A stretch of DNA of 64,000 nt from Prorocentrum cordatum (taxonomy: Eukaryota; Sar; Dinophyceae; Prorocentrales; Prorocentraceae): assembly GCA_963575745.1 (NCBI GenBank), contig CAUYUJ010003558.1, positions 1,109,336-1,173,335 on the forward strand, in the 5' to 3' direction. Below, piece by piece: positions 20,931-31,812 of this stretch. Position 1 is the first letter of the stretch. Each line of letters opens with the position of its first letter. The notes below the pieces were generated by a model. The model ran no database searches. It saw nothing but the letters and a program-made list of their open reading frames with translations, and was not told the origin of the DNA. Position numbers and translations under genes: made by a program.

Positions 20931-22195
20931 GGTGAGACGGCTTCCCTTCTCGTAGCTGCGCGCGCTGCTCCATGTCCGCCATCGGCCACGGCGGCGCATT
21001 TCTTCCAAGGTCCGGCAGGGGGCGGCTGAGTCGTGCGATGGCCCCGCATGACGAAGCTGGTAGAGGTGCACCGATGCGCTCGAGCCCCAGCGCGGCCGCC
21101 GCCCTCTTGAACGCCCTCGACACGTCGGCGGACGAGAAGCGGAAGAGAGAGCCGGGCAAGCCGGCGGCCCCTCCCTCGCGAGCCACCGCCGTGGCCCTCC
21201 AGCCCTCGCCCCAGCGGCGCGCCAGCATCCAGTCGCCGACGACGGCGCGGGAGGTCGAGCCGCACAGCGTTGTCGAACTCGTTCGTCTTGGAGACCGCGC
21301 CCACCTCGGCAGCGCGAAGAGTCAGGCTCCGGAAGCGGTGGGCTGGCCCCCGCGACGCCAGCGGCGGGACGAGGTCAACCGCCCTCTGCATGTGGATCTC
21401 GCCTGGGCGGCCGTAGATCTCGAACGGCAGCCATGCAGCCAGGGCGGCCTCGTAGCACCTCTGCAGCAGCAGCCAGGTGACAATAGGAAGACGACCTCGA
21501 TCCGGAGCGCCTGCCGACTCTGCGGCGGGACCAGGTTCTTCCAGCCCGCCGCCGCCTGCTTCGCCCTCGGGAGACGGAGCTGACCGCGGCGGCGATGAGG
21601 CGGTCGGCGTAGGTGAGGTGCCCCCCCTCGCTGAACATCACGCGCAGGTACCCCGCCGCCGCAGGGTCGGCCTGCGCGGCCGCCCCGAGGGCCGAGGGCT
21701 GGGCCCCCGGCCCAGGACGCGAAAAGGTCGTGCAGCACAAGGTGGGCCTCTCGGCCGCACGCGGTCCGCACCGCAGCCGCGCGCAGCACCTGGACGCCCG
21801 CGGGCGGCTGGACCTCGGCGGCCCGCTCCTGCGGAGTCTGAGCCCGCCCCGCGGCCGCCGCTGGCCTGCGCTTCACGCCCTGCACGATGCCCGACGCCGC
21901 GGCCGCGGCGCCTGGGCCCTCCCGAGGCGCTCGGCGGCCCTGCAAGACCGGGAGGTCCAGTCGCGAGGCTGCCGGGGTCGACGTGGGCCAGGACCGCGGC
22001 GAGCGGCTCCGCACTCGAGAGCGCCCGAGCATGCCCTGGCGCCAGGCTCGGACGACAAAGAGCCGCCAATCCTCTCGGTGCCGCCGGAGGCGCGGCCGAA
22101 GAGTCCGAACCAAAACAGCGACGCGACGAAAAGAGCGACGGCCCCAGAGTGCTCTGCATGCCGCGTGCAACCTCGCTGCAATGGCTCCCGACCGT
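20930..22195 (-). pseudogene. DIRS-like element: tyrosine recombinase
   Basis: The catalytic residues are all visible, spread over different frames: the box I arginine in FEIYGRPGEIHMQ (about 21,425-21,385), the H/R pair in YQLRHAGPSHD (about 21,060-21,028) and the nucleophile in GRWRTWSSARSYEKGSR (about 20,985-20,937). An N-terminal helical (core-binding) region precedes them in fragments (YLRVMFSEGGHLTYADRLIAA near 21,655-21,590). At least two frameshifts between 21.25 and 20.93 kb break the ORF. Such recombinases integrate circular cDNA in DIRS elements. Confidence 0.78.
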
Positions 22196-22199
22196 GCCG

Positions 22200-22465
22200 T
22201 GCTTACTGATGTTGGTCGTGCCACAGAGGATGTCGTGCTTGCTACTGCTGCCGCGCTTGCCTGCAATGTCGTGCTCGTCACTAGTGTCGTGCTTGCCACT
22301 GATGATGTCGTGCTTGTCTATCACGTCGTGCTTGCCGTTGGCGTCGTGCGTGTCATCGGCGTCTGATTGCCACTGATGTGGTCGTGCTTATTTGTGGGAA
22401 CGTGCTGGCCGATTATGTTGCGCGCGTCACTGACGATGTCGCGCTTGTAACCTGGGACGCACGTG
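22200..22465. repeat. 21-24 bp tandem repeat inside the DIRS-like element
   Basis: About ten units of the type GTCGTGCTTGCCACTGATG lie between the RNase H and recombinase parts. The element reading frame is not protein-like across them, so they look like an insertion or expansion. Confidence 0.7.
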
Positions 22466-22879
22466 CTGGCCTTGATGGGCCCGACCTGAGGGGCCCTGTG
22501 CATGGGCGAGGGCTTGGGCTCCATGATGACCTCCGAAGGCTTCGTAAGAGACCCTTTTTCCCCGTGGGGGCCCATCGGCGACGTCGAACTCCGCAGGGGC
22601 CCACCCCGCGCACATATAGGACCCAGATGCCAGAGACAAGGCGGAGATACGCTGCATGATCCGAAGCATCGCGTGAGAGTGAGCTCGCGCGCAGGAAGAG
22701 GCGGCGACGGCCGTGGGGGAATCTCCGACGACACGAATCTTCTTGCCGTCAGTGGCGGGGTCTCCCACCTCGGCGGCGACGGCATGGCCCAACGCTCGCT
22801 GGCTGGCCACCTGGGCGCGTCGACGCGGAGGGGGCCTCTCGGCGCGCCCGAATCGCCGGCGCTCGCAGGAACGGCCCAC
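22427..22879 (-). pseudogene. DIRS-like element: RNase H C-terminal part
   Basis: The minus strand reads RVVGDSPTAVAASS (about 22,740-22,700) and then YMCAGWAPAEFDVADGPPRG (about 22,625-22,566). The first resembles the D-N/S..V strand of retroelement RNase H. W-x-P-S/A-E-x-N/D-x-A-D-x-P-S/P-R is the characteristic DIRS/pararetro-type terminus, with the last catalytic Asp in VADGP. The N-terminal half was not resolved. Confidence 0.65.
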
Positions 22880-22973
22880 GGACCTCGCCGCGCTGGCCGA
22901 CCAGGTCGCCCGGCACGCCCCCGAGACTCAGGGCGAGGCGGTGAAGATGAGATGACCCATCACCCTCTCCACG

Positions 22974-23750
22974 TCAGACCCGCGACAGCGGCCGCGGCGC
23001 AGCAGGCGCCTGATCGCGAGACGGGCCCGCCACGGCCGCGCCCAGAAGGCCGAGAGCCTCCCCGGGCCCGATGTCCCAGCCCAGGACGCTGTAGGTGCCC
23101 CCGCTCTCCCCCGCGTGGCCCCCAATCGTCGCCGCGAGGCCGCGGCGCTCCAGCTCGGCCGCCACCCGCGAGACCGCCGCGCGGACGGCCTCGCAGTCGA
23201 CGCCGAGACCCGCGAAGTTGCCCGCGCACTGGATGCGACTGAACTCGGAGAGACTGGGGGCACGCCGACTGCCCGACTGCCATGAAGTCGCTGAGGCTCG
23301 GGACAGCCGACGTGCTCGGACACGGGCTCCAGGGTGGGCCGGCGCCTCCACGGGGCCCGCGACCACCCCGTCGGCGCCGCCCGCAGCCTGGCAACCTGGG
23401 GTAGACCTTGACCGACGGGGCGACCTTGCGACCATCGATCTCGGACACCCCCGCGGCGCCCGCCAGAGCGGGCCGCATCGCGAAGATGCGCCTGGGCTGC
23501 TCGGGCAGAAGGCGCCCTTCAGGTCGACGCCCTCGACGGCGAGGATGCCCCCTGCGTCGTCGAGCTCGAGCCCCGCGAAGGAGCCCCCCGCGGGCAGGGC
23601 GACGGGGGAGCGGTCGGCGAAGACAACGCTGCTGCGCCTGCAGTCGATCACCAAGCGAAGCCGACCCCCCTTCTTTACAACAAATGCATCAACTCTCACG
23701 CCGTCCTCGAGTGAGTGGCCCACCAGCTTGCAGTGATGTAGGTCACGCAC
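22974..23750 (-). pseudogene. DIRS-like element: reverse transcriptase
   Basis: RLRLVIDCRRSSVVFADRSP (about 23,665-23,600) and AVEGVDLKGAFC (about 23,540-23,505) match RT motifs 1/2 and motif A, with its catalytic Asp. After frameshifts, IQCAGNFAGLGVDCEAV (about 23,235-23,185) occupies motif C, where active relatives have Y-x-D-N/D; the Asp codon position is GGC (Gly) here. LGWDIGPGEALGLLG follows near 23,090-23,045. At least one frameshift (about 23.5 kb) and the motif C change make it inactive. Confidence 0.72.
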
Positions 23751-24436
23751 GAAACCCCCCTAGTCTCGTGCACACCTGAGCCGGGCATCGGGGTAAAGAG
23801 TCTCGACGGAGCAGCTCTCGAGTCGAGCGGTCGCGACGTCGGCCGGCAGACGTTCCTTAGAATGAAGAGCTCGACCTTGGATATCCCACCATCGCCCCAC
23901 GCGTCTGCGAGCGGCGCCGGCGGCGCAGCTCCGTCCGGCAAGGAGACGAGTGCGGGGTCATAGCTTCCGATGGGCGACTCCTCGACGCCGCGGCCGCCCC
24001 CGGCCGCGCGAAGCTGCCGAAGCGCTTCTGCGGGAGACAGATCTCGCGGAGGCGCGCCAAGATACTCCACAGAGCTCTGGATGTGCATGAAGCACTGGCG
24101 CTGGGCGAGTGACAGAGCACCCGCTGGAAAATGACGGCCACCTCCAACTCGACGAGACGGATCGTTCAACCAAATCAATGCATCCACGGCCCGGGCCACG
24201 TCCCTCTCAGAACTAGCTCGCCGACGCAGGCGTTACTGAACACCGCGGCTGACAGGTCCCAGGCCTTCCCCTCGCTGACGCTGAAGATCATGAGGGGTAA
24301 GGCACGGGCAGAGCGCCACGAGGAACGCGTCGACCTGGGGCGGCGGCGCGCGGGGCCGACGGGGCGGGCGGCCCCCTGCAGGTGGGGTGTTGGCCGTCTG
24401 AGCACCTGCTATCCCTAGCGGCCGGTCCTGGCTTAC
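23696..24436 (-). pseudogene. DIRS-like element: region before the reverse transcriptase
   Basis: An open minus-strand frame (24,199-23,696) includes ALSLAQRQCFMHIQSSVEYL and runs in frame toward VTYITASWW before the RT. It has no known catalytic motif. It is assigned to the element by position and continuity. Confidence 0.5.
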
Positions 24437-25657
24437 TCACGTTTGCGCCAAGGCTTCGCGCTCCTCGCGCGCCAGACGCAGATTATTGTTCGGCTTCCCC
24501 TCTCGCTCGAGCTCGGACCTCGCATGCTCGACAAGCTCGGGGCGGATCATGGTGGCGGCGTGGGCCTGGGTCACACCCGAGAAAGCCGCCTGCTCCTCCC
24601 AGGTGAGCTTCCCCCCGATCCCTTTGCTCTCCTGGCCCTTGGCCCTGCCACGATGGGCGACCTCGATGGTCTTCATCCTCCGAAACTTTGTCTCGATCAC
24701 GTCGACGCACAAGGCCTGCTTGATCTGCAACGTCAACTGGAAATGCTCCTGCACCCCCAGTCCGACGCGGCCAACTTGCAGATCGACCGGAAATGCTCGT
24801 GATGGCCCTCGACCCCCAGCCCCTCATTCAGGATAAGCCCCTCATTCAGGATATACTCCAAGCACCAGTCCGCCGTCCGCGGGCCTGGCCCCAGTCGGGT
24901 GCGTCGAACTCCTCTCGCCGAATGAGCTCCACCATCGCCGACCAAGTCAGCTCCCTCCCCCCCTCTTGTTCCGGGTGACGGGGAGGATGCGGGCGTCGGC
25001 GACCACTGCGCGTTGGAGGAACCCAGGGAGGCTGGCAGCCGTCACGTACTCTGCCGAAGAAGCCCTCCCCCGACGGCAGCACGTGGATGTCCTGATCTCC
25101 GACCCGCGATGCCGTCGGGACGTGCTCGACAACCTCATCTCCCACCCGATACTCGCCACGGCAGGCTGCCACGCGCCAGGCCCCCTCGGCCGGGGCCGCC
25201 GCGCCAGCCGCGCCCGCGGCCGCCACTGCAGCTCCAGTCTGCGGGGGCCGCCCGCGCAGCAGTCCCACGGCGGGGCCGGGGGGCAGCACCGCTGGGCCGG
25301 CGACCCCGGCGCCGCCGGGGGGCACCAGCACCGGCGATGAGCTCCCCCCTCCTCCGACACTCCTGGCCCGCGACCTCCTCGGCCTCGGCCACCAACAAGG
25401 GGGATCTCCGCCTGGGTGGGCTCAGCTCGAACAGCGTAGATGTCGGCGCGCCGGATGCCGATGGGCGGGGCCGCATACGCGCCGAACCTCGCAGCGTGGA
25501 TGTCTGGGTTGTCCGACAAGGAAATGATATACAGGTCGGCATCCGCTGTGTAGATGACATGGTCGCTCCTACTCAAAGCGACGCGGCCCAGATTCAGGTA
25601 ATGGTGCCACGTGTCCTCGCCTACGTACCAGACGTATACCCACTGGGTGGTCGCCAT
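24437..25657 (-). pseudogene. DIRS-like element: N-terminal (gag-like?) region
   Basis: Fragments in three frames read in order: MATTQWVYVWYVGEDTW; YRVGDEVVEHVPTASRVGD; DIHVLPSGEGFFGRV; ELTWSAMVELIRREEFD; HFRSICKLAASDWG; and KFRRMKTIEVAHRGRAKG. The amino-acid content is balanced, unlike the surrounding repeats, which supports former coding. A short direct duplication (the codons for LILNEG twice, about 24,820-24,855) is visible. Function is unknown; the position fits gag. Confidence 0.55.
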
Positions 25658-26118
25658 CTTGTCCTGCTTCGAAGCTCAGGCTGGGAACGCGGCGGCGAGA
25701 CGTGACTCGACAATCCCTTCGTGCAGCAACGGACACCACACTCGTAGCCGCGGCCCTGACAATCAGGCCCACGATGAAAAAGGAAAAGCCCAGCCCGCTG
25801 CACTCGCCCGCCTGCTCACTCGGGCAGGCCTCGACTGAAGGACAGCTCACTGGAGGCGACGGCGGCGGAGCAGCCTGCTGCCACTGAGGGCCTCCCAGCA
25901 CCGTCGGCAGTCCTGGGCAGGGAGGAGTGCTCGGACACACCAACCTCACGTTGTAGCCCGCCGCGGTGGGGGGTGCTAGGCAGGCAGGGCAGCGCGCCAG
26001 GTAGCTGACTACCCCAGCGCCGGCCGCATCCACCACCCGCCCCTGCCACGGTGGGAATATCCGTCACCTGTGCCGGCCCTTGCGCTTTGAGCACCCGAAC
26101 GGCGGCAGAAATGCACAA
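25569..26118 (-). pseudogene. DIRS-like element: Cys/Pro-rich leader with a membrane segment
   Basis: The minus-strand frame from 26,036 reads RCPACLAPP, CPSTPPCPGLP, VSCPSVEACPSEQ and then a hydrophobic stretch GLGFSFFIVGLIVRAAA (about 25,792-25,740). Cys-Pro pairs followed by one predicted transmembrane helix are seen at the start of related dinoflagellate elements. A frameshift then leads to MATTQWVYV. The 5' part of the leader is repeated in the upstream duplicate. Confidence 0.6.
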
Positions 26119-26190
26119 ATGAAAACCGTGAAATCACAAATAGGGTCATGATCATGATAATGGTCATCATCAGCAGCAGCAGCAGCACCG

Positions 26191-26267
<77 letters not shown>

Positions 26268-26831
26268 AGCAGCATCAGCATCAGCATCAGCATCACCATC
26301 ATCAGCATCATCATAAACAGCATCCTCATCAACTGCAGCAGCAACATCATCACCGTCATCATGATCAGCAGCAGCGACAAAACAGCAGCATCACGGCTCC
26401 GCAAAGCCTGGAGGCACGAGCTGTCACGCGTGACGGCCCCCGTGTCCCCTGGAACAGTCGCCGCCCAGAATGCTGGGCCAGCACGGTGCCGCGCAAACCG
26501 TCGCCAACCAATATGGGCTTGTCCTCTGTTGAGCGTGCGCCCGCCGTTGCTGGGCCACTCCCGGGACACCAGAAGGTTCTGATACCACTCATTCCTGGAC
26601 CTCTCCTGGGGTGCGCTCTGACCAGGATTTCACGGCGAATCCGGCGGTGGCGACGGGGGCCCCCCAAGGAAGCCCAAAAAGGGAAAGACGAGGGAAGGGT
26701 ACTAAGCGGTATGGGCACCCTTTCCTCCTCTGACGCCACTCACCTGGAGACTGCAGCTGCCCACCCGGGCAACACACGCGCACGCGGACGCCGCCTAGGC
26801 AGAAACAGCTCGTTCGCCTCCCTGAGCGGAG
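25812..26831 (-). repeat. 1,020-bp tandem duplication of the element 5' end, copy adjacent to the body
   Basis: CTGCTCACTCGGGCAGGCCT at 25,812 matches CTGCTCACTTGGGCAGGCCT at 26,832. The two copies are near-identical over most of their length, including the leader frame, a CAT microsatellite (26,165-26,365) and a block ending GACTGCAGC..GTTCGCCTCCCTGAGCGGAG. Confidence 0.88.
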
Positions 26832-27842
26832 CTGCTCACTTGGGCAGGCCTCGACTGAAGGACAGCTCACTGGAGGCGACGGCGGCGGAGCAGCCTGCTG
26901 CCACTGAGGGCCTCCCAGCACCGTCGGCAGTCCTGGGCAGGGAGGAGTGCTCGGACACACCAACCTCACGTTGCAGCCCGCCGCGGCGGGGGGTGCTGGG
27001 CAGGCAGGGCAGCGCGCCAGGCAGCTGACTACCCCAGCGCCGGCCGCATCCACCACCCGCCCCTGCCACGGTGGGAATATCCGTCACCTGTGCCGGCCCT
27101 TGCGCCTTGAGCACCCGAACGGCGGCGGAAATGCACAAATGAAAACCGTGAAATCACACATAGGGTCATGATCATGATCATGGTCATCATCAGCAGCAGC
27201 AGCAGCAGCAGCAGCACCGTCATCATCATCATCCTCCTCCTCCTCATCATCATCATCATCATCATCATCAGCATCACCATCATCAGCATCATCATCATAA
27301 GCATCATCCTCATCAACAGCAGCAGCAACATCATCACCGTCATCATGATCAGCAGCAGCGACAAAACAGCAACATCACGGCTCCGCAAAGCCTGGAGGCA
27401 CGAGCTGTCACGCGTGACGGCCCCCGTGTCCCCTGGAACAGTCGCCGCCCAGAATGCTGGGCTAGCGCGGTGCCGCACTTGCCGCAGGCAGCCTGATGCC
27501 ACACAAACCGTCGCCAATCAATCTGGGCTTGTCCTCTGTGGAGCGTGCGCCCGCCGTGGCTCGGCCACTCCCAGGACTTCAAAAGGTTCTGATACCACTC
27601 ATTCCTGGACCTCTCCCGGGGTGCGCTCTGACCAGGATTTCACGGCGAATCCGGCGGTGGCGACGGGGGCCCCCAAGGAAGCCCAAAAAGGGAAAGACGA
27701 GGGAAGGGTACTAAGCGGTATGGGCACCCTTTCCTCCTCTGACGCCACTCCCCTGGAGACTGCAGCTGCCCACCCGGGCAACACACGCGCACGCGGACGC
27801 CGCCTAGGCAAAGTCAGCTCGTTCGCCTCCCTGAGCGGAGCG
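26832..27842 (-). repeat. 1,020-bp tandem duplication of the element 5' end, distal copy
   Basis: This copy differs from its partner by a shorter, CTC-interrupted CAT array (27,220-27,270) and a ~25 bp insertion near 27,476-27,502 (CACTTGCCGCAGGCAGCC). Its leader frame ends at PSVEACPSEQ and runs into the neighbouring copy, so it lacks the membrane segment. Confidence 0.88.
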
Positions 27843-28029
27843 GCTCCCTGCCGTGGTGGCGGAGCGGGTTCGGCCCACGGTGCGGACGCGGCCGCGAGAT
27901 CCTGAGATCACCACGAGCCCCGACCTCGGAGAACAAGTGGGCGTGACTTGCGAGGCAGAGAACAGCAAAGAGGAGGATGCCTCTGGAGCGCATTACGTTG
28001 GCTCGCGTGGTGTTCGTTTGACGCTGTGA

Positions 28030-28640
28030 CGCTCTGCCTGGGCGTGTCCAGCCGTCCTGGGGCCCTCTTTGGCAGTCTTGGGGCCCTCTTGGGGGCCTCT
28101 GGGGGCTTCCTTGGGGTCTGTTGGACGCTTCTCGGGCCCGTCCTCGGGGCCTTTGGGGGCTTCCTGGGGGCCTCTTGGACGTTTCTTGGGGCCTCGCGGG
28201 GGCTTTTTGGGGGCCTCCTGGGGGTCCCTTTGGGCGGAAAGCTGGAAATGTTGGTCTGTGCTCCCTCTCTGGGGCTTCTCTTGGGGCGATGCTGGAGCCT
28301 TCTTGGGCCGTCTCGGAAGCCTCCTGGGCCGTCTGGGGAACTTCTTGGGCCGTGAGGGCGCCCTCTTGGGGGCCTCTTAGGACGCCTTGGGGCTGTCTGG
28401 GAGCTTCGGGAAGCCGAAAAAGCGGAAACGCGGAGAACGTTGAACAATCTTCAGGATATCTATGGATGTTGCTTCTCCAGGCCCTCTTGGAGGCCCTCCA
28501 GGAGGCCTCTTGGAGCGTCCTGGGCGCTTCTTGGGCCGTCTTGAGATCATCTTGGACGTCTTGGACCGATCTTTCGGCGACTCGCAGCCCTCTTTGACCA
28601 TCTTGCAAACCATCTTGGGGCCGTCCGTGCGGCCCGGAAA
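28030..28640. repeat. GGGGGCCTCTTGG-type degenerate repeat, block 3
   Basis: Dozens of imperfect words GGGGGCCTCTTGG, TCTTGGGGCC and CTTGGGCCGTC. This is the reverse-complement sense of the 12.8 and 53.3 kb blocks. Both strands are open for long distances with Pro/Gly/Arg-rich products that I regard as non-coding. Confidence 0.7.
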
Positions 28641-30215
28641 CGCGTCTGCCAAAACAGAGCCGACTCCGGCTGTCTTCTGCCGGCTTCTGCCGGCCTTCCG
28701 CTCGTGGCGGGGGCCATGTCCTGGGGGGTCCCCCCCAGACCCCCCAGGGAGATACTAAATGCGAGACCCTTGCAAGAAACCCAGCCCTGAACGTCCGCAC
28801 GCGATGTAAGACAATGCCAGGACGATGTTACGCTCGGGTGAGGATAAGTCTAGAATCTCTGAGATCTGGCGGCTCTGGGGGATGTATCGGGTGCCGCGGC
28901 CGAACCACTCTGGAACGGATTTATCCTCGCCCTTGCCCGTCCGACGAGGTGCGATTTTTTGGGGAAAGCCAGGGCACCCCGAACCAAGCAGCTTTTTTGA
29001 AGATTGCGCGGCGGGGTCACCGCGCAGCGCGCAGAGCGAAGAAACCCGAGATACCCTCACGGAGCACATTAGGTTACTTGATGCGCGCCCAGACTGAGCT
29101 CCCCCGCGGGGGGGGAAGACGGACTTCCGCGTGTCGTCCCCGGCGAAGAGTTTCGGGCGCGCGGGCGGGGCGTGGTGGAAAGAGGCGCACGTCGCAAGCG
29201 CTGCAAGTGAGTGACAGTGTGTGGTCAGTGACTGGTCGAACCCGTCAGCAACGGTGCCATACTGGCCGCCTTCTTCGCGGGCCCTGGCGAGGTGGTCTGC
29301 GTACGCGTCGGGGGGCACTGCCAGTAAGTGACAGCGGTGCTCGGCGGCACGTGCCCAGGGTGCAGGGAGCAGCTGCCTGCGCAAGGGCAGGCCCTCCTCC
29401 TGCCGCAGGGCGTGCGTTGCGCCGGGGGCAGCGTGCCAGTTCGCGGTGCTGGCGGCACGAGGCGAATCGCGCAGCTCCCCGAGACGCCCGATGGTCGGCC
29501 CGATGGAGTCGGGCGCCGCCATCGTGCGCCTGCGGCTACACATGTCAGGGGAACGTAAGACCCGGGTACGGGGGACTCGGAAATCCCCGACGAGGTCGTC
29601 AAAAAAGTGACGAGGCCGAGCCTGCATTTTGACGAGGCCTCCCGCTGCAGGCATCCCACGAAACTCCTCCTCGTCAAAATCCGAGGCGCGGTCGTCAAAA
29701 AACGATGGCGAACCCGAGTCCTGGCAAACCCGGGTCTTACGCTCCCCCGAACATGGCGCCCGAGCAGGCTCGTGAACAAAAGAGTAGTCATTGGCCCGTG
29801 CTTACAGGCTCGCTGGTACTCTGCCGCGGAGGAGCGCTTGCGTATGTAATCCTTGGGCATGTTCTTCGCTTGCAGCGCTAAACCAATCAGTCCATATACT
29901 CTTCCTTTTCCCTCCTCCACCTTTCATTCCTCCTCCCACCCGCAGACTTCTGGCCCCCGTTTTTTCCGACGCGGACCTGAGAGCACCCCGACTTTTTCCC
30001 TGGGGCCAATTGGATGTCGCTACCTTTCTTCTCCTCCTGTGGCACGAAAACGCCCCCCAGATGCCCACATAACAACACAATTCTTGCCGTGTGTGGTTCA
30101 CCTGGCGTCGGCCCGGCAAGTGCTCTGACGCTTCGTCGTGTCCTCACGTCGCTGCGACAATAAACTGTCCCACGTCGCTCGAGAAGTCTGGGCCTAGTCC
30201 CCCCGCCCCAGTCAC
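28641..30215. other. intron sequence, one dispersed-repeat fragment, no recognised gene
   Basis: About 28,855-28,920 (GAGATCTGGCGGCTCTGGGG, CGCGGCCGAACCACTCTGG) resembles 47,905-47,970. A minus-strand open frame of about 300 codons (28,755-29,654) has partly balanced composition (PPDAYADHLARAREEG), but no family is recognised. Short direct repeats containing CCCGGGT and GACGAGGTCGTCAAAAAA occur at 29,560-29,735. Confidence 0.4.
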
Positions 30216-30348
30216 ACAGGGTGTCGAACTTCCACTGCTCCCGCTCGATCGCCACGAAGAACTGCTTGATGCCGTCGAGGGTGAGCTCGTCGCGCTTCAC
30301 GAGCACGCGGAACGGGTTGTTCATAAACTTGTGGGTCATTTCGAGGAC
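30216..30348 (-). CDS. EIF4A3: eIF4A-III-like helicase, exon 5 (inter-domain linker)
   Basis: The longest visible exon has 44 codons plus the first base of a split Cys codon. It runs [44 protein letters not shown]. It spans the end of RecA domain 1, the linker and the start of domain 2. KRDELTL and IKQFFVA are hallmarks of eIF4A-III (eIF4A-I/II have KKEELTL and IRQFYI/VN). The acceptor is CTTGCAG|GTC. The donor T|GTGACT is phase 1 and is restored by the GC at the start of exon 6. Confidence 0.95.
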
Positions 30349-30667
30349 CTGCAAGGACGAGAATCCTCAGATTGGAGGATCGGACCAATGCTACCCCGTC
30401 TCGGGCCCCAGGATCCTCGCGGGTCGAGCCAGCTTGGAATGACGAGGCAGCGGGATGGCGGGGGGGGGGGGGGTGGTTGAGAGCACTAGTCTTGATTTGT
30501 TGCAGTAGGCACTTCCTGCAGGAAAGTCGGACATCGGGGCCTGTGCTGATCGTCGGCGGTCCCAAGGGAGAGCTCGTCCGAAGGGCTGGCTCGAGAGCGC
30601 AGCGTGCTCCGCGCGGAGCTCGTGTAACCAACCGCCAGTGTGTTGCGGGGTGGGTCTCTGGATGACC

Positions 30668-30792
30668 CTGCGGAGGAGGAGGAGGAGGAGGAGGAGGAGG
30701 AGGAGGAGGAGGGAGGAGGAGGAGGAGGAGGAGGAGGAGGAGGAGGGAGGAGGAGGAGGAGGAGGAGGATGAAGAGGAGGAGGAGGAGGAGG
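30668..30792. repeat. (GAG)n microsatellite (CTC on the gene strand)
   Basis: A nearly pure GAGGAG run lies about 320 bp upstream of the exon 5 acceptor in transcript sense, where it would be a long pyrimidine-rich (CTC)n tract. Confidence 0.85.
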
Positions 30793-31812
30793 GGGATAGT
30801 CTGCCTCTAACTCGGGAGGACACGGCGTCTGGTTAAGATCGCACTGGGCAACCTTCTGACACAGATCGGTCGTAGTAGGCCCGAGGCCTGGGCGAACGCA
30901 GAGAGGAGCACGGTGTGCTGCGTGTGGGCATCCATGGGCAGTTATGTTCGCGCCTCGCGCTGCGCGAGGCACGAACAACTTTGCACTCTCGCGCCGCACC
31001 CCCAGGGGGAGAAGAGGAGGACGAGGGGGTGAGGGTGAGGAAGAGGATGAAGAGTGGCGAGCCGCGAATCACGAAGAACATCGCGCCCTCGTGGCGGTCT
31101 TTGGGTATCGGGACAGGCGAAAGAGGGGTACGGTGAAGGCATTGCATAAGGAATTACTGGATAAGAAATCCGGTGCATGGAAGGCAAGGGAAATCCAATC
31201 GTGGATTGGCCATGGGTATCACAGCCGGCCTCATCAGCTAAGGAGTCCTCGACGATCTGGCGCCTCCTGGGCACATTCCTTAACCAACGACCCCCACGTA
31301 ACGCAGGGAGGGCTTGCAAATCATCGGCACGCGGTGCTCTTTGGCGGGCGCCTCGAGGCACGACCACGTGCCGACGAAACTCACTGGCAATGGAGCCAGG
31401 ACCAGCCCTGAACCAGCTGCATTGAAGAGAACCAGCTGCATTCAAGAGTTTGCGCCCCTCCATTCACACACACACACACCTGTTGACGTCGCGGCATCGC
31501 GCACAGCAGCGCGGCGGAGTCAGGCTAGTTGGAGTAACTGGGCCCCTCCATACACACACACACACTCTGCCCCTTCCCGACCAGTTGATCCAACGCAGCG
31601 AGTGCTGGAGCGGGGCGCGCCCAGATCGCTTACCACCGAGCTCTCGTCGGTGGGCGGTCCAGATTTCCACTCACACGCACGTGCACGTACTTTCGGGCGC
31701 GCCGATGTGGCGTACCTGGAGGCCCGGAGGAGGAGGAGGAGGAGGAGGAGGAGGAGGAGGAGGAGAAGGAGGGGGAGGTGGAGGCCTAAACAAACGCTGC
31801 TGTCGGAGGTAC
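30793..31812. other. intron sequence, CA and GAG microsatellites, no recognised gene
   Basis: Direct repeats with ACACACACAC at about 31,464 and 31,553 form a ~90 bp duplicated unit. (GAG)n lies at 31,725-31,775. No coding motif was seen. Confidence 0.45.

Larger units (their letters stand above)
20167..27842 (-). mobile_element. decayed DIRS-like retroelement with tyrosine recombinase and methyltransferase-like domain
   Basis: Minus-strand domains in order are: Cys/Pro-rich leader with membrane segment, an unassigned N-terminal region, reverse transcriptase, RNase H, tyrosine recombinase, and an ELFSG/PC/ENP domain. RT-RH followed by a tyrosine recombinase instead of a DDE integrase defines DIRS-type elements. 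Several frameshifts separate the domains, and a key RT aspartate is lost, so this copy is dead. The 5' end is tandemly duplicated. No LTRs or split inverted repeats were identified by eye, so the outer borders are approximate. It is embedded in intron 5, sense to the gene. Confidence 0.8.
18922..30215 (-). other. intron 5 (11,294 bp)
   Basis: The donor is CTGT|GTGACT (phase 1) and the acceptor is GGCAG|GC. About 7.7 kb of it is the DIRS-like element and its duplicated 5' end. The rest is a CTC-rich stretch (18.98-19.66 kb), an 83-bp-family remnant (19.7 kb) and the CCCAAGATGGCC-type block (28 kb). Confidence 0.85.

Noticed and set aside
28755-29654. 300-codon minus-strand open frame
   Set aside because: Some stretches look protein-like, but no domain is recognised, several other frames are open, and direct repeats cut through it. 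Left as unassigned.
30463-30475. Exon 5 extended to include downstream codons after KFDTLCD
   Set aside because: The frame continues WGGGTRP..., which is not eIF4A. Splicing at T|GTGACT to exon 6 restores LCDLYDTL exactly.
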